A stretch of DNA of 64,000 nucleotides from the NCBI GenBank assembly GCA_964437595.1, contig CAYTHO010000011.1, positions 1 to 64,000 of the forward strand, written 5' to 3'. Source of the stretch: DSYU01 sp964437595. GTDB taxonomy: Bacteria > Chloroflexota > Anaerolineae > Anaerolineales > Anaerolineaceae. Positions 7,388-16,145 of this stretch are shown one piece after another. Numbering within the stretch: position 1 is the stretch's first letter; every line of letters starts with the position of its first letter. A program made the translations under genes and the position numbers. The notes beneath the pieces are model-generated. The model made no database searches, was not told the DNA's origin, and was given only the letters and a program-made list of their open reading frames with translations.

Positions 7388-8524
7388 TCAGGCTCCTTGT
7401 GCAATTTTGACAGCTTTCTCAGCTGCATCGACGAGCGTCTCTGCGGTCGTCATCTGCGCATCAGCCAGCAAACGCAGGCCTTCTTCCGCGTTTGTCCCCA
7501 CCAACCGCGCCACCATGGGCACGCTAGTGTTTACCTCCTTCAATGCAACCAGAATACCCCGGGCCACTTCATCGCAGCGGGTGATGCCGCCAAAGATGTT
7601 TATTAAGACGGTGTTCACCTTTGGATCGGCCAGGATAATGCGCAGCGCGGCAGCGACTTTTTCCGAGCTTGCCCCACCGCCAATATCGAGGAAGTTGGCT
7701 GGCTCGCCGCCACACAGCTTGATGATGTCCATCGTTGCCATCGCCAGCCCGGCGCCGTTCACCATGCAGCCGACGTTTCCATCCAGGTTGATGTACGTCA
7801 GGCCATATTTGCGCGCTTCCACTTCCAGGGGATCCTCAGCGCCTAAATCGCGAACCTCGTTGAGGTCGCCATGACGAAACAGGGCATTGTCATCCACGAT
7901 CATCTTGCCATCCAGGGCAATCATGCGCTTATCGTTGGTAATAACCAGCGGGTTGATTTCTGCCAGGGTGGCATCATTCCCAGTGTATGCCTGCCACAGG
8001 CCATGGGCAATCTCACCAAACTGCCGCCAATATTCGCGAGGCAAATCGATGCTCACGGCAATATCACGTGCCTGATAATCGCGCAGGCCCAGGAGCGGGT
8101 CAATGTGTAATTTAATTATTTTCTCCGGCGCGGTGGCGGCAACTTCTTCAATATCTACGCCACCAGCCGCCGAGGCCATCATCACCGGGCGGCGCGCTGC
8201 CCGGTCGTTGGTGATGCCGAGATAAATCTCCTTACTGATGCCCACTGCCTCATCTACAAGAACTTTGCGCACAGGTAAGCCTTTGATTTCCATGGCGAGC
8301 ACGGATGTAGCCAGTTCCCCGGCTTCTTTTACGGATTTTGCCAGGCGAATCCCGCCTGCCTTTCCCCGCCCGCCTACCAGCACCTGCGATTTAATCACAA
8401 CGCGCCCGCCCAGTTCTTCAGCTATATTGCGGGCTTCATCCGCTGTGTTCGCTACCCGCCCACGCGGAATTGGGATCCCGTATTTCGCGAATATTAGTTT
8501 CGACTGGTATTCGTGTAATTTCAT
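7388..8524 (-). CDS. sucC: Succinate-CoA ligase (ADP-forming), beta subunit
   Basis: ATP-grasp beta subunit; it couples ATP/ADP to the succinyl-phosphate intermediate made with SucD. Seen: MKLHEYQSKLIFAKYGIPIP, VIKSQVLVGGRGKAGG, EINPLV near 204, and NIFGGITRCDEVA near 310. The 378 residues match the family length. GGAAGGAG lies upstream of the start. A single sucCD transcript ends at the terminator beside acpP. Confidence 0.96.
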   Translation of the reverse strand: MKLHEYQSKLIFAKYGIPIPRGRVANTADEARNIAEELGGRVVIKSQVLVGGRGKAGGIRLAKSVKEAGELATSVLAMEIKGLPVRKVLVDEAVGISKEIYLGITNDRAARRPVMMASAAGGVDIEEVAATAPEKIIKLHIDPLLGLRDYQARDIAVSIDLPREYWRQFGEIAHGLWQAYTGNDATLAEINPLVITNDKRMIALDGKMIVDDNALFRHGDLNEVRDLGAEDPLEVEARKYGLTYINLDGNVGCMVNGAGLAMATMDIIKLCGGEPANFLDIGGGASSEKVAAALRIILADPKVNTVLINIFGGITRCDEVARGILVALKEVNTSVPMVARLVGTNAEEGLRLLADAQMTTAETLVDAAEKAVKIAQGA

Positions 8525-8636
8525 GAATGTCCCACTCCTTCCAGGTTTCCCGGCAGTGCAGCCTTGTAAAATCTATACTTCATGCATTTTTATTATACTT
8601 TACATGGAGACCCGGCATTACAGCATGTAGAAGGAA

Positions 8637-8675
8637 GAGGGCAATGCGTGCATAAAAGCTGCACACATTGCCCTC
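8637..8675. terminator. Hairpin between sucC and the SPFH gene
   Basis: A 15-bp stem with one C/A mismatch (8637-8652 with 8660-8675) and a seven-base loop, 38 bases past the SPFH stop on the minus strand. There is no strong T-run on either side, so it is a terminator-like or mRNA-protecting hairpin rather than a canonical terminator. Confidence 0.5.
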
Positions 8676-8712
8676 GGTCATAACTATTCCGGCTCCGATG
8701 AGCGAGCGGGGA

Positions 8713-9786
8713 TTAGCCCTTTAAGAAAGCCTCCAGCGCTTCGCGGCTGATACGATAGGCAGCCCCAATTTTTCTGGCCTTCAAATCGCCAGCCTGGATG
8801 GCCGCAACCACATCTTCTTCGGATACGCGCAGAATACCGGCTGCCTCAGCGGGGGTCATTACATCGGGAATACCCGCTGCAGCAGCGGCGCCAGCGGCAG
8901 CACCAGCCGCCGCGGCATCGCCCTGGGCTGGCTGCCCAGGGCGCCCGGCATTTTGCAGTGAGCTGGCGATCACATTACCCAGGCCCATGCCAGCGCCAAT
9001 TCCAGCGGTCAGGCCCGCGCCGCCGCTCTGGTTTTGGGCGGCATCGCGTAAAGCATCCGCGGCCTGCAGTTGGGTATAGGTTGCCATATCGAGCATACCC
9101 ATGGCGCGCAGTTCTTCTGCCGATTTTTCATACGGCTTGAGGTTGGCAATATAGAAGGACTTCAGAGTCAAACCAATCGCGGCAAAATCGTCCTGAGTCT
9201 TTGCGCGAACGCCTGCCCCCAATTCTTCCGTCAGGCCGATCAGTTCAACCACACTGCTTTTCGCGGTGGTTTCACCCAGGAGATCCTGCAGCTTTGAAAG
9301 CAGCATGCTGCGCAGGCGGTTCTCGATATCCGCCGTGCGGTAGACGCCCTGAGAGCCAACGATTTGGGTCACAAACTGCTGGGGATCATTGATCTGGAAG
9401 CTGTAGGAGCCAAAGCCCTGCAGCAGGGCTACGCCCAAGCCCATGCCCGGGTTGCGCACGATGATCGGCTGGGGGGTGCCCCATTTGCGGTCGGCGAACT
9501 CCCGCAGTGAGACAAAATAAATTTCTGCCGGGAACGGGGTGCGATCGTTGAATGCCTTGCCGATGAAATCGATCAGCACCGGGATATTGGCGGTTGTAAT
9601 GGTATGGCGGCCCGCGCCAAAAACATCCAGGGCCTTGCCATCGCGGAAGAAAACGGCGCGCTGTGATTCGCGAACGATCACCTGCGAGCCAATGCGGAGA
9701 TCAGCAACTCCGGCTTCTGGGAAGCGATGAACAATTTCGTCCAGCATTTCACTGGGGTACTCTACAACATCAAAAATTCTGGCCAT
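8713..9786 (-). CDS. SPFH/band-7 protein (YdjI virion-core-like) fused to an excisionase-type helix-turn-helix
   Basis: Residues 1 to about 245 are an SPFH fold of the type found in YdjI and phage virion-core-like proteins: IFDVVEYPSEMLDEIVHRFP, then SQRAVFFRDGKALDVFGAGRHTITTANIP. There is no N-terminal membrane helix. Residues 265-305 are a Gly/Ala-rich hinge. Residues 306-357 form a compact helix-turn-helix of the excisionase/MerR-like class: VMTPAEAAGILRVSEEDV, then AGDLKARKIGAAYRISREAL. Many relatives end instead in a zinc ribbon, so this is a different C-terminal module that may bind DNA or another protein. The start has AAAAGGAG upstream. The gene lies 45 bases downstream of the helical protein at 9832-10374 and is probably in its operon. 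Confidence 0.8.
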   Translation of the reverse strand: MARIFDVVEYPSEMLDEIVHRFPEAGVADLRIGSQVIVRESQRAVFFRDGKALDVFGAGRHTITTANIPVLIDFIGKAFNDRTPFPAEIYFVSLREFADRKWGTPQPIIVRNPGMGLGVALLQGFGSYSFQINDPQQFVTQIVGSQGVYRTADIENRLRSMLLSKLQDLLGETTAKSSVVELIGLTEELGAGVRAKTQDDFAAIGLTLKSFYIANLKPYEKSAEELRAMGMLDMATYTQLQAADALRDAAQNQSGGAGLTAGIGAGMGLGNVIASSLQNAGRPGQPAQGDAAAAGAAAGAAAAAGIPDVMTPAEAAGILRVSEEDVVAAIQAGDLKARKIGAAYRISREALEAFLKG

Positions 9787-9831
9787 GATCTAGCTCCTTT
9801 TCCTTATTGTGGATCACTTCACCTAAAGCCA

Positions 9832-10374
9832 TTACGATGCAGGGGTTCCGGCAGCTTCGGACCCACCCAAGATCGCCTCTGAGCGCTTCTGAAAAGCCTC
9901 TACACTGGCTTGCGCTAAACCGGTCAGGTGGCGGATGGATGCGGGCAAACCATCGGTGCCCAGCGAAGATTCTACGTTATCGATCGCACGAGCGATCTCA
10001 TCCACAAGGCTGAGCAGCCAAAGATCGTACTGATAGAGCTTCTCCAGCTCTTCAGAATTGACCTTTACAGCATCGAAGAAGCCAGCGTAACCATAGGTGG
10101 CCGTCCGAACACGGTCAATGAACTGGCGCAACTTAATGGCCGCGCCCTCCAGGTCGTCAACGTATGCCAACCCGCCCTGGCTGATTAGATCACGCTGCAG
10201 AGAAGATATGCGCTGCCACTGTTCTGCATAACGGGCAGCGACTGTTTCGCGCAGCAGTTTATCCGCCGCCCGGCGCTGTTCACGATCAAAATAACCATTG
10301 AATCCTGGAAGCTTGCCAAGAAGTTTTCCGAAGACGTCCTGTTGTTCTCGGATTCGACCTAAAATGTCGCTCAT
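9832..10374 (-). CDS. Unknown all-helical protein, partner of the SPFH protein by position
   Basis: Not recognised. The 180 residues are strongly helical and charged, with long heptad-like stretches and no signal peptide, membrane segment or Cys; the tail is Ala/Gly-rich. I place the start at MSDILGRIREQQ because GAGGAGAG precedes it; a longer in-frame form would add 18 residues that run through that Shine-Dalgarno. It precedes the SPFH gene in one transcription unit, so a soluble subunit or adaptor of an SPFH assembly is a reasonable guess. Confidence 0.7.
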   Translation of the reverse strand: MSDILGRIREQQDVFGKLLGKLPGFNGYFDREQRRAADKLLRETVAARYAEQWQRISSLQRDLISQGGLAYVDDLEGAAIKLRQFIDRVRTATYGYAGFFDAVKVNSEELEKLYQYDLWLLSLVDEIARAIDNVESSLGTDGLPASIRHLTGLAQASVEAFQKRSEAILGGSEAAGTPAS

Positions 10375-10768
10375 GATCTCTCCTCTTTCGATGCTAACTG
10401 GCATCATTCTGAATTGCCGGGGAACCAAAATCCGGCTTAATCACTTAACCAAATGGATGGCATACCCGTCTGAATATCCAACCTCTTGTAAATTATAGCC
10501 GGAAATAAAACTGATAACAATATTGCTACGTTGTCCATCCCTATTATATACGTGCAAGGCATCGATGGGTTTCATTTTTCAATCCATTTTTGGCTGGTAT
10601 GTTCTAAAGCACAAGCAATAGCCGACTCTTCCCAAAAGTTGATTTGGAATGTTTTCTACGTAAGTATGTTGTAAGTTTTCACTGTTGAATTTTTACATTG
10701 CACATATATAATATGAATTAGTTCCACTCTGGAACAACAAATCTTAGCGAGAAAGGAGGTGAAAAAAC
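10375..10768. other. Intergenic region with divergent promoters
   Basis: AT-rich 394-base gap between the minus-strand SPFH unit and the Flp pilin. Apart from the pilin promoter at 10685-10712 I see no gene, hairpin or repeat. Confidence 0.6.
10685..10712 (+). promoter_or_regulatory. Sigma-70 type promoter of the Flp pilin gene
   Basis: TTGAAT (10685-10690), 16-base spacer and a perfect TATAAT (10707-10712). This leaves a leader of about 50 bases ending in AAAGGAGGTGA, a very strong ribosome site, as expected for an abundant pilin. Confidence 0.75.
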
Positions 10769-10915
10769 ATGTTATTCGCTCCGAAAGAAAAAGGCCAGGG
10801 TTTGGTAGAGTATGCGTTAATCCTTGTTTTGGTAGCCGTCGTTGTGATTGTTATTCTTGCTCTACTTGGCCCAGCAATTGGGAACATCTTCTCGAACATT
10901 ATGAACAGCATCTAG
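10769..10915 (+). CDS. flp: Flp-type major pilin (prepilin)
   Basis: A 48-residue gene. It has a short basic leader with several Lys, then the Flp signature GQGLVEYALILVLVAVVVIV, with the conserved Glu-Tyr pair after the presumed Gly/Gln prepilin-peptidase site, then a short hydrophilic tail GNIFSNIMNSI. This is the subunit polymerised by the Tad machine encoded next. Own promoter, strong ribosome site and own terminator suggest high, separate expression. No TadV-type prepilin peptidase is in the window, so it must be encoded elsewhere. Confidence 0.93.
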   Translation: MLFAPKEKGQGLVEYALILVLVAVVVIVILALLGPAIGNIFSNIMNSI

Positions 10916-10945
10916 CGCGCAAACCTTTGTGACAATCGTTTAGGC

Positions 10946-10980
10946 AAGAGGGGGTCCTGTCAAGGGCCCTCTTTTGGTTT
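10946..10980 (+). terminator. Intrinsic terminator after the pilin gene
   Basis: AAGAGGG (10946-10952) pairs with CCCTCTT (10967-10973) and is followed by a TTGGTTTTT tract. It probably separates abundant pilin mRNA from the assembly genes, with partial read-through possible. Confidence 0.75.
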
Positions 10981-11111
10981 TTCGTAATTTTTATAAGGTT
11001 TTTACGTTTACTTTACAAAACTGTTCATATTATTTTGCAACTCTATTGTAAGCTTTTAGCGTATAATTTGTTTACTATTAGCTTTACACCATTTAAACCC
11101 AGGAGGCTTAT

Positions 11112-12293
11112 ATGGCTACAGGACGCCGCCGTGGAAGGGCGATTTTTTATATTGCCTTTATCCTGATCCTGATTCTTGTTTTAGCTCTGGTGCTTACGCG
11201 CTTCAACCCGCTTGCTCCAAAGGAACCAGGAACAACCGCTGAAAGAAGTGGCGCCGCTACATCGGCGCCGACCGCAGATGTGGTAGATATCATTGTGACC
11301 ACACAAGATATCAAGCGCGGACAAGAGTTAAATGATAGTTTATTGGCACTTGTCCAAATCCCTCGTAAGGATTTTACCCCTGGGGTCTTCTTCCAGAAGA
11401 AAGAAGATCTACTGGGTGCCCGGGCAAAATTTGATCTTCAGGCACATACACCCCTAACCAATGCCTTGATCTTTGCCGCAGGCAACCGTTCAGTTGTATC
11501 GTTTGAAATTCCACCGGGCATGGTAGCCATTTCGATACCGATGAGCAAGATGTCATCCGTGGCGTATGGCGTCCAGAAAGGCGATCATGTAAACATCATC
11601 GCCACCATACTGATGGTTGATCTGGATACCAACTTCCAATCCAGATTACCCAATCGGACGGGCATCGTTATTGCTCCAGGGCCGATCGATGAGAACCAGA
11701 CGTATGTAACGGCGCTCCTGCACAGCCCTCCGGGTTATGAAGTGGTAAGCGGCGATGCGTATTCGTATCTTGGTCGAATTGAAATTGACCCCACGATGAA
11801 TAATCCCGTGTACGTGATTCCTTCTGAGGCGCAACGCCCGCGCATGGTAAGCCAGACCCTGATTCAGGATGTAGTCATCCTGGGTTTGGGAAACTTTACC
11901 CCAGTCGCTGATGAACAGGTCCCCGCCGCTGCTCCTGTGGCCCAACCCGGCCAGCCGACAGCCACCAGGGCCCCTGCCCGTGCGACCCAGCAGGAGACCA
12001 CTACGGAAACCGCCGCGGTTCCAGATGTGGTGACACTGATTGTTTCTCCGCAGGATGCGGTTACATTAAACTATCTGATGCTGGCTGGCGCAAACCTGAA
12101 CATGGTGCTGCGCAGCGCAGGCGACTCGGAGATTAAGACCACCGAAGCCGTTACACTGCAGTTCATCCTGGACCAGTATCAGATCCCCAACCCCGCAAAG
12201 CTGCCCTACGGGCTTGAGCCGCGGATCGACACCTTCCCTGACTCTGTCAAGCCCTTCCCAGGGCCCGCAATTGCAGCAACACCATCACAATAA
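11112..12293 (+). CDS. cpaB: Flp pilus assembly protein CpaB/RcpC
   Basis: Membrane-anchored extracytoplasmic component of the Tad pilus. After a basic start and a hydrophobic segment at about residues 12-28 comes an SAF domain (IVTTQDIKRGQELNDSLLAL, near 58-120), then an RcpC-like beta-rich region to about 260. A Pro/Ala/Thr-rich linker (near 270-300) and a C-terminal part with VVTLIVSPQDAVTLNYLML follow. AGGAGG lies before ATG 11112; a TATAAT at 11062-11067 has no good -35. In two-membrane bacteria CpaB works with the secretin; here no secretin gene follows, which fits a single-membrane cell. Confidence 0.85.
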   Translation: MATGRRRGRAIFYIAFILILILVLALVLTRFNPLAPKEPGTTAERSGAATSAPTADVVDIIVTTQDIKRGQELNDSLLALVQIPRKDFTPGVFFQKKEDLLGARAKFDLQAHTPLTNALIFAAGNRSVVSFEIPPGMVAISIPMSKMSSVAYGVQKGDHVNIIATILMVDLDTNFQSRLPNRTGIVIAPGPIDENQTYVTALLHSPPGYEVVSGDAYSYLGRIEIDPTMNNPVYVIPSEAQRPRMVSQTLIQDVVILGLGNFTPVADEQVPAAAPVAQPGQPTATRAPARATQQETTTETAAVPDVVTLIVSPQDAVTLNYLMLAGANLNMVLRSAGDSEIKTTEAVTLQFILDQYQIPNPAKLPYGLEPRIDTFPDSVKPFPGPAIAATPSQ

Positions 12294-12366
12294 CTGCCTG
12301 ATACATAACGAAAAACGAATTGCGCCTGCCAGTATCTGATCGCCTGATCTGTTTTTAGGAGAGGGT

Positions 12367-13599
12367 ATGTCTGTTCAAGAAAAGATTAAAGTTTTAATCG
12401 TAGACGACATTGCTGAAACGCGTGAAAACATCCGCCGGATGTTGCAGTTTGATAACAATATTGAGGTTGTCGGGACGGCCCGCACGGGGAAAGAAGCCAT
12501 CCAGCTTTCCCAACAGGCGAAGCCAGATGTGATCATCATGGACATCAACATGCCCGACATGGATGGCATTACCGCCACCCAGGAGATCAAGAAAAAAGCT
12601 GCCTACATCCAGGTAATTATCCTCTCCGTTCAAAGCGATCCCAGTTATATGCGCAGGGCCATGCTGGCAGGCGCACGCGACTTTTTGACCAAGCCGCCGA
12701 TGATCGATGAACTCACCGATGCCGTGCGGCGAGCCGGCGTGTTAGCACAGGATGAGCGCAAAAAATCTGCGCAGGTTTTCGCTGCCGCGCCGGTGGATGG
12801 GCAAAAAACAATATCGGGCCAGTCGATGTCGACGGGCAAGGTAGTGGTAATCTACAGCCCCAAGGGTGGAACCGGCAGGACAACCATTGCGACGAACCTG
12901 GCGATTGCCCTACACAGTGATGACCATAAAGTAGCCCTGGTAGATGGCAACCTTCGCTTTGGCGATGTTGCCGTTTTTGTGAACGAACAGGGAAAGAACA
13001 CCGTTCTCGACCTGGCAACGCGGGTCGATGAGCTTGATCCGGATGTGGTTCGAGAAGTAATGGTGCCTCACCGTGCATCTGGTGTGGATATTCTTGCTGC
13101 GCCACCACGCCCTGAAATGGCGGATAAGGTCTCCGGCGAACAGTTTTCAAAACTTTTGACGTATTTGAGGCGCATCTACTCCTACATCATCGTCGATACA
13201 GCCTCCGATCTTACTGAATCGGTGCAGGCTGCACTGGATGTAACGGATCTTGTGGTTCTTATCACCACACAAGATATTCCCTCCATCAAGAACGCTAACC
13301 TTTTCCTGTCATTAGCTGACGCTACCGGCATCCGGAGGGATCATATTGTGTTCGTAATGAACCGTTTTGACAAACGGGTTGCTATTACCCCAGAACGAGT
13401 GGGGGAAAGTCTGCGACAGGAAATTTCTGTGGTAATCCCATTTGACGATCGCGTTGTCAGTTATTCGGTAAACCGTGGCGTGCCATTTATGCTGGATAAC
13501 AATAAAACGCAGCCAGTGGGAAAAAGCATCTCTCAGTTGGCAGAAGTTGTACGAGAGCGAATTACAAAATTGGCTCAAGAAGCTGCTGAAGCCATATAA
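12367..13599 (+). CDS. cpaE: CpaE/TadZ-type pilus localisation ATPase with an N-terminal receiver domain
   Basis: Residues 8-125 are a complete response-regulator receiver: Asp13/14 acidic pair, phospho-acceptor Asp59 in IIMDINMPDMDG, and the KPP lysine near 107. After a linker (about 130-155) comes a MinD/ParA-type ATPase with the deviant Walker A SPKGGTGRTT near 163-172, which lacks the usual second Lys (GRT instead of GKT). TadZ/CpaE proteins place the Tad machine in the cell and often keep only a degenerate receiver; here the Asp is intact, so phosphorylation control is plausible. It sits 73 bases after cpaB and 42 before cpaF. Confidence 0.88.
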   Translation: MSVQEKIKVLIVDDIAETRENIRRMLQFDNNIEVVGTARTGKEAIQLSQQAKPDVIIMDINMPDMDGITATQEIKKKAAYIQVIILSVQSDPSYMRRAMLAGARDFLTKPPMIDELTDAVRRAGVLAQDERKKSAQVFAAAPVDGQKTISGQSMSTGKVVVIYSPKGGTGRTTIATNLAIALHSDDHKVALVDGNLRFGDVAVFVNEQGKNTVLDLATRVDELDPDVVREVMVPHRASGVDILAAPPRPEMADKVSGEQFSKLLTYLRRIYSYIIVDTASDLTESVQAALDVTDLVVLITTQDIPSIKNANLFLSLADATGIRRDHIVFVMNRFDKRVAITPERVGESLRQEISVVIPFDDRVVSYSVNRGVPFMLDNNKTQPVGKSISQLAEVVRERITKLAQEAAEAI

Positions 13600-13641
13600 C
13601 CGCCTACAGGTATATTAAGGAAGTAAGGAAGTGAGGATCGT

Positions 13642-15051
13642 ATGTCGATTCTAAAGCGTATCCAGGGTGGTACTCCAGGGGGGCCCTCTTCGCCACAGCA
13701 AGGAGGGAACGACCAGCGTAGTGGGTCTTCGTCCAATTTGCAAGCCAGAAGAGTCTCGGCTCCAAATATTCCTTCAGCACAAGAGACCTATCAGGATCTT
13801 AAGACGCGGGTGCAAAACAAGCTGATCGGTGGGCTTGATCCGTCTACCGATCCTTCTAAGGTGCAGGAGGTTCGCAAGACCATTCAGGAATTGTTTGAGC
13901 AAATCCTGTCCGAGGAGAACATCGTATTATCCCGGCCAGAGCGCGCTCGCATGTATGAACAAATCGCGGCTGAAATCCTGGGTTTAGGCCCGCTGCAAAT
14001 TCTGCTGGAAGACGAAACCATCACCGAGGTGATGGTAAACGGAGCTAAGAATATTTACGTGGAGCGTGCAGGGAAGATTATTCGCGCGCCAATCAGCTTT
14101 GAGAGCAACGACCATGTGATGCGCATTATTGAGCGTATCGTTGCGCCCCTTGGCCGCCGTATTGATGAGTCCAGCCCATACGTAGATGCTCGTTTGATGG
14201 ATGGCTCCCGCGTGAATGCCGTTATCCCACCGATCTCATTGGTGGGGCCTGTACTCACCATCCGGAAATTTGCCAAAAAACCTATTACAGTAGAACAGCT
14301 CATCCAGTTTGGCACGATCACGCAGGAAGCCATTGACTTTCTCAAGGCATGCGTATCAGCCAGAATCAACATTATAGTATCCGGCGGTACAGGCTCTGGC
14401 AAAACCACGCTGCTGAATATTCTTTCCGGCTTTATCCCTGGTGATGAGCGTATTCTGACTATTGAAAACGCGGCAGAGCTTCAACTGCGCCAGGAACACG
14501 TGGTGACGCTGGAGTCGCGACCACCAAATATTGAAGGTCGTGGACAGATCAGCATCCGTGACCTGGTGGTTAACTCATTGCGCATGCGCCCCGACCGCAT
14601 TGTAGTCGGCGAGTGCCGTGGTGAAGAAGCCCTGGACATGCTGCAAGCAATGAATACCGGTCACGATGGGTCCATGACCACGGCCCACTCGAACAGCCCG
14701 CGTGATACGCTGTCGCGCCTTGAAACGATGACCCTAATGGCGGGTATGGATCTGCCGGTGCGGGCTATTCGCGAGCAAATTTCCGCTGCCGTTGACCTGG
14801 TCGTTCACCAGGAACGCATGCGGGATGGCTCCCGCAAAGTGGTAAATATCACAGAAGTTTCGGGGATGGAAGGGGATGTCATTACCACCACCGACCTGTT
14901 TGTCTTTGAGCAAATGGGCGTAGAAAATGGAAAGATCATCGGCCGGCTGCGCCCTACCGGCCTGCGGCCAAAGTTCATGGAGAAGCTTGAAGCGGCTGGA
15001 ATCCACCTGCCTGCCTCAACATTTGGTATTGGCGAACGGCGAAGGTTCTAA
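13642..15051 (+). CDS. cpaF: Tad pilus assembly/secretion ATPase CpaF/TadA
   Basis: Hexameric type II/IV secretion ATPase that powers Flp pilus assembly. The 469 residues show a Gly/Ser/Gln-rich N-terminal tail (1-45), an N-terminal helical domain, ILLEDETITEVMVNGAKNIY, the Walker A GGTGSGKTT near 250-258, the Asp-box LTIENAAELQL near 273, a Walker B region with RMRPDRIVVGECRGEEALDM near 311, and the His-box TTAHSNSPRDTLSRLETM. All catalytic motifs are present. GGAAGTGAGG lies before the ATG. Confidence 0.95.
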   Translation: MSILKRIQGGTPGGPSSPQQGGNDQRSGSSSNLQARRVSAPNIPSAQETYQDLKTRVQNKLIGGLDPSTDPSKVQEVRKTIQELFEQILSEENIVLSRPERARMYEQIAAEILGLGPLQILLEDETITEVMVNGAKNIYVERAGKIIRAPISFESNDHVMRIIERIVAPLGRRIDESSPYVDARLMDGSRVNAVIPPISLVGPVLTIRKFAKKPITVEQLIQFGTITQEAIDFLKACVSARINIIVSGGTGSGKTTLLNILSGFIPGDERILTIENAAELQLRQEHVVTLESRPPNIEGRGQISIRDLVVNSLRMRPDRIVVGECRGEEALDMLQAMNTGHDGSMTTAHSNSPRDTLSRLETMTLMAGMDLPVRAIREQISAAVDLVVHQERMRDGSRKVVNITEVSGMEGDVITTTDLFVFEQMGVENGKIIGRLRPTGLRPKFMEKLEAAGIHLPASTFGIGERRRF

Positions 15052-15102
15052 GGCAATGCATATGCCTAACAATGCAACGGTTTGCAGAATAAGGATGACG
15101 CC

Positions 15103-16089
15103 ATGGACATGATGACCATTATCTTAATTGCTGGTGGTGCCCTGGCCATCATTATGCTTGGAATTGGGCTTGCGGTTTCACTGCGAAAAGACCGCTCTGT
15201 GGTTGAAGAACGCCTGGGCAAATATGTTGAAAAAGAACAGCCCGTAGAAACAACTAAAAAGCAATCCACCCCGGTAACCGACTGGATCAACGAGCGGGTT
15301 ACCGGCTCTTCCGCAGGAGAGAAAATCGCCCGCAGCCTGGCAAGGGCAGACCTCAAGCTCAAAGCCGGAGAATACATCGCCGTTATCATTATTGCAATGG
15401 TGGGGTTAGGTGGAATTGGCGTTTTCCTCGGCGGTGGTCTCAACTTGGGCGGAATCATCGGTGGGATCATCGGTGCAGCGATTGGCTACTTTTTGCCTGG
15501 TTTCTACGTAAAGAGCCAACAGGGGAAGCGCTTGGTGCGGTTCAACGACCAGCTTGGCGATATGCTCAACCTGATGGTGAATGGTCTGCGGGCCGGTTAT
15601 TCCACTATGCAGGCGATGGAGGCAGTCAGTAAAGAGCTGCCCCCACCGATTTGCGATGAGTTCCGCCGCGTGGTTCAAGAAATGCAGTTAGGCGTCCCTA
15701 TGCAGACCTCGCTGGACAACCTGCTACGGCGCATTCCCAGCGAAGACCTGGATCTGTGCGTTACAGCGATCAACGTGCAGCGCGAGGTTGGTGGTAACCT
15801 GGCCGAAATTCTTGACACTATTTCCTATACTATCCGCGAGCGTGTCCGGATCAAAGGTGAAATTCGGGTGCTGACAACGCAGGTTATGTACTCGGGCCGG
15901 TTCCTGTCCATGCTCCCTATTTTCCTGATGGGCGCCCTGTATTTATTCAACAGGGAGTACATGATGGAGTTTTTCAATCCTGAAAACAATGCCAAAATCC
16001 CTTGCGGATATATTGCGCTGTTTTGTGCTGCGTCATTGATTGTTGCTGGTTACGCAGTGATGAATAAGCTTGCGGATATTGAAATCTAA
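15103..16089 (+). CDS. tadB: Tad pilus membrane protein TadB (T2SS F domain)
   Basis: Inner-membrane platform protein. Layout: one N-terminal membrane helix (about 1-22), a cytoplasmic stretch, a pair of hydrophobic segments near 90-132 rich in Gly, the T2SS-F helical domain (about 160-285, with LNLMVNGLRAGYSTMQAME), and two C-terminal membrane helices. I begin at ATG 15103, preceded by AAGG; a TTG at 15082 would add seven residues. It pairs with TadC, as in all Tad systems. Confidence 0.9.
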   Translation: MDMMTIILIAGGALAIIMLGIGLAVSLRKDRSVVEERLGKYVEKEQPVETTKKQSTPVTDWINERVTGSSAGEKIARSLARADLKLKAGEYIAVIIIAMVGLGGIGVFLGGGLNLGGIIGGIIGAAIGYFLPGFYVKSQQGKRLVRFNDQLGDMLNLMVNGLRAGYSTMQAMEAVSKELPPPICDEFRRVVQEMQLGVPMQTSLDNLLRRIPSEDLDLCVTAINVQREVGGNLAEILDTISYTIRERVRIKGEIRVLTTQVMYSGRFLSMLPIFLMGALYLFNREYMMEFFNPENNAKIPCGYIALFCAASLIVAGYAVMNKLADIEI

Positions 16090-16145
16090 GCGCGAAAGAG
16101 GGCAACAGTTCTGGCGAAGCTGCGTGTGATTTAGGAGGAAGTCTT

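Noticed and set aside
8713..9786. Prophage origin for the virion-core-like SPFH protein
   Set aside because: No phage genes, integrase or att-like repeats nearby; the family name comes from cellular homologues.
10375..10768. Riboswitch before the pilin gene
   Set aside because: AT-rich with a plain promoter and short leader; no conserved aptamer core recognised.
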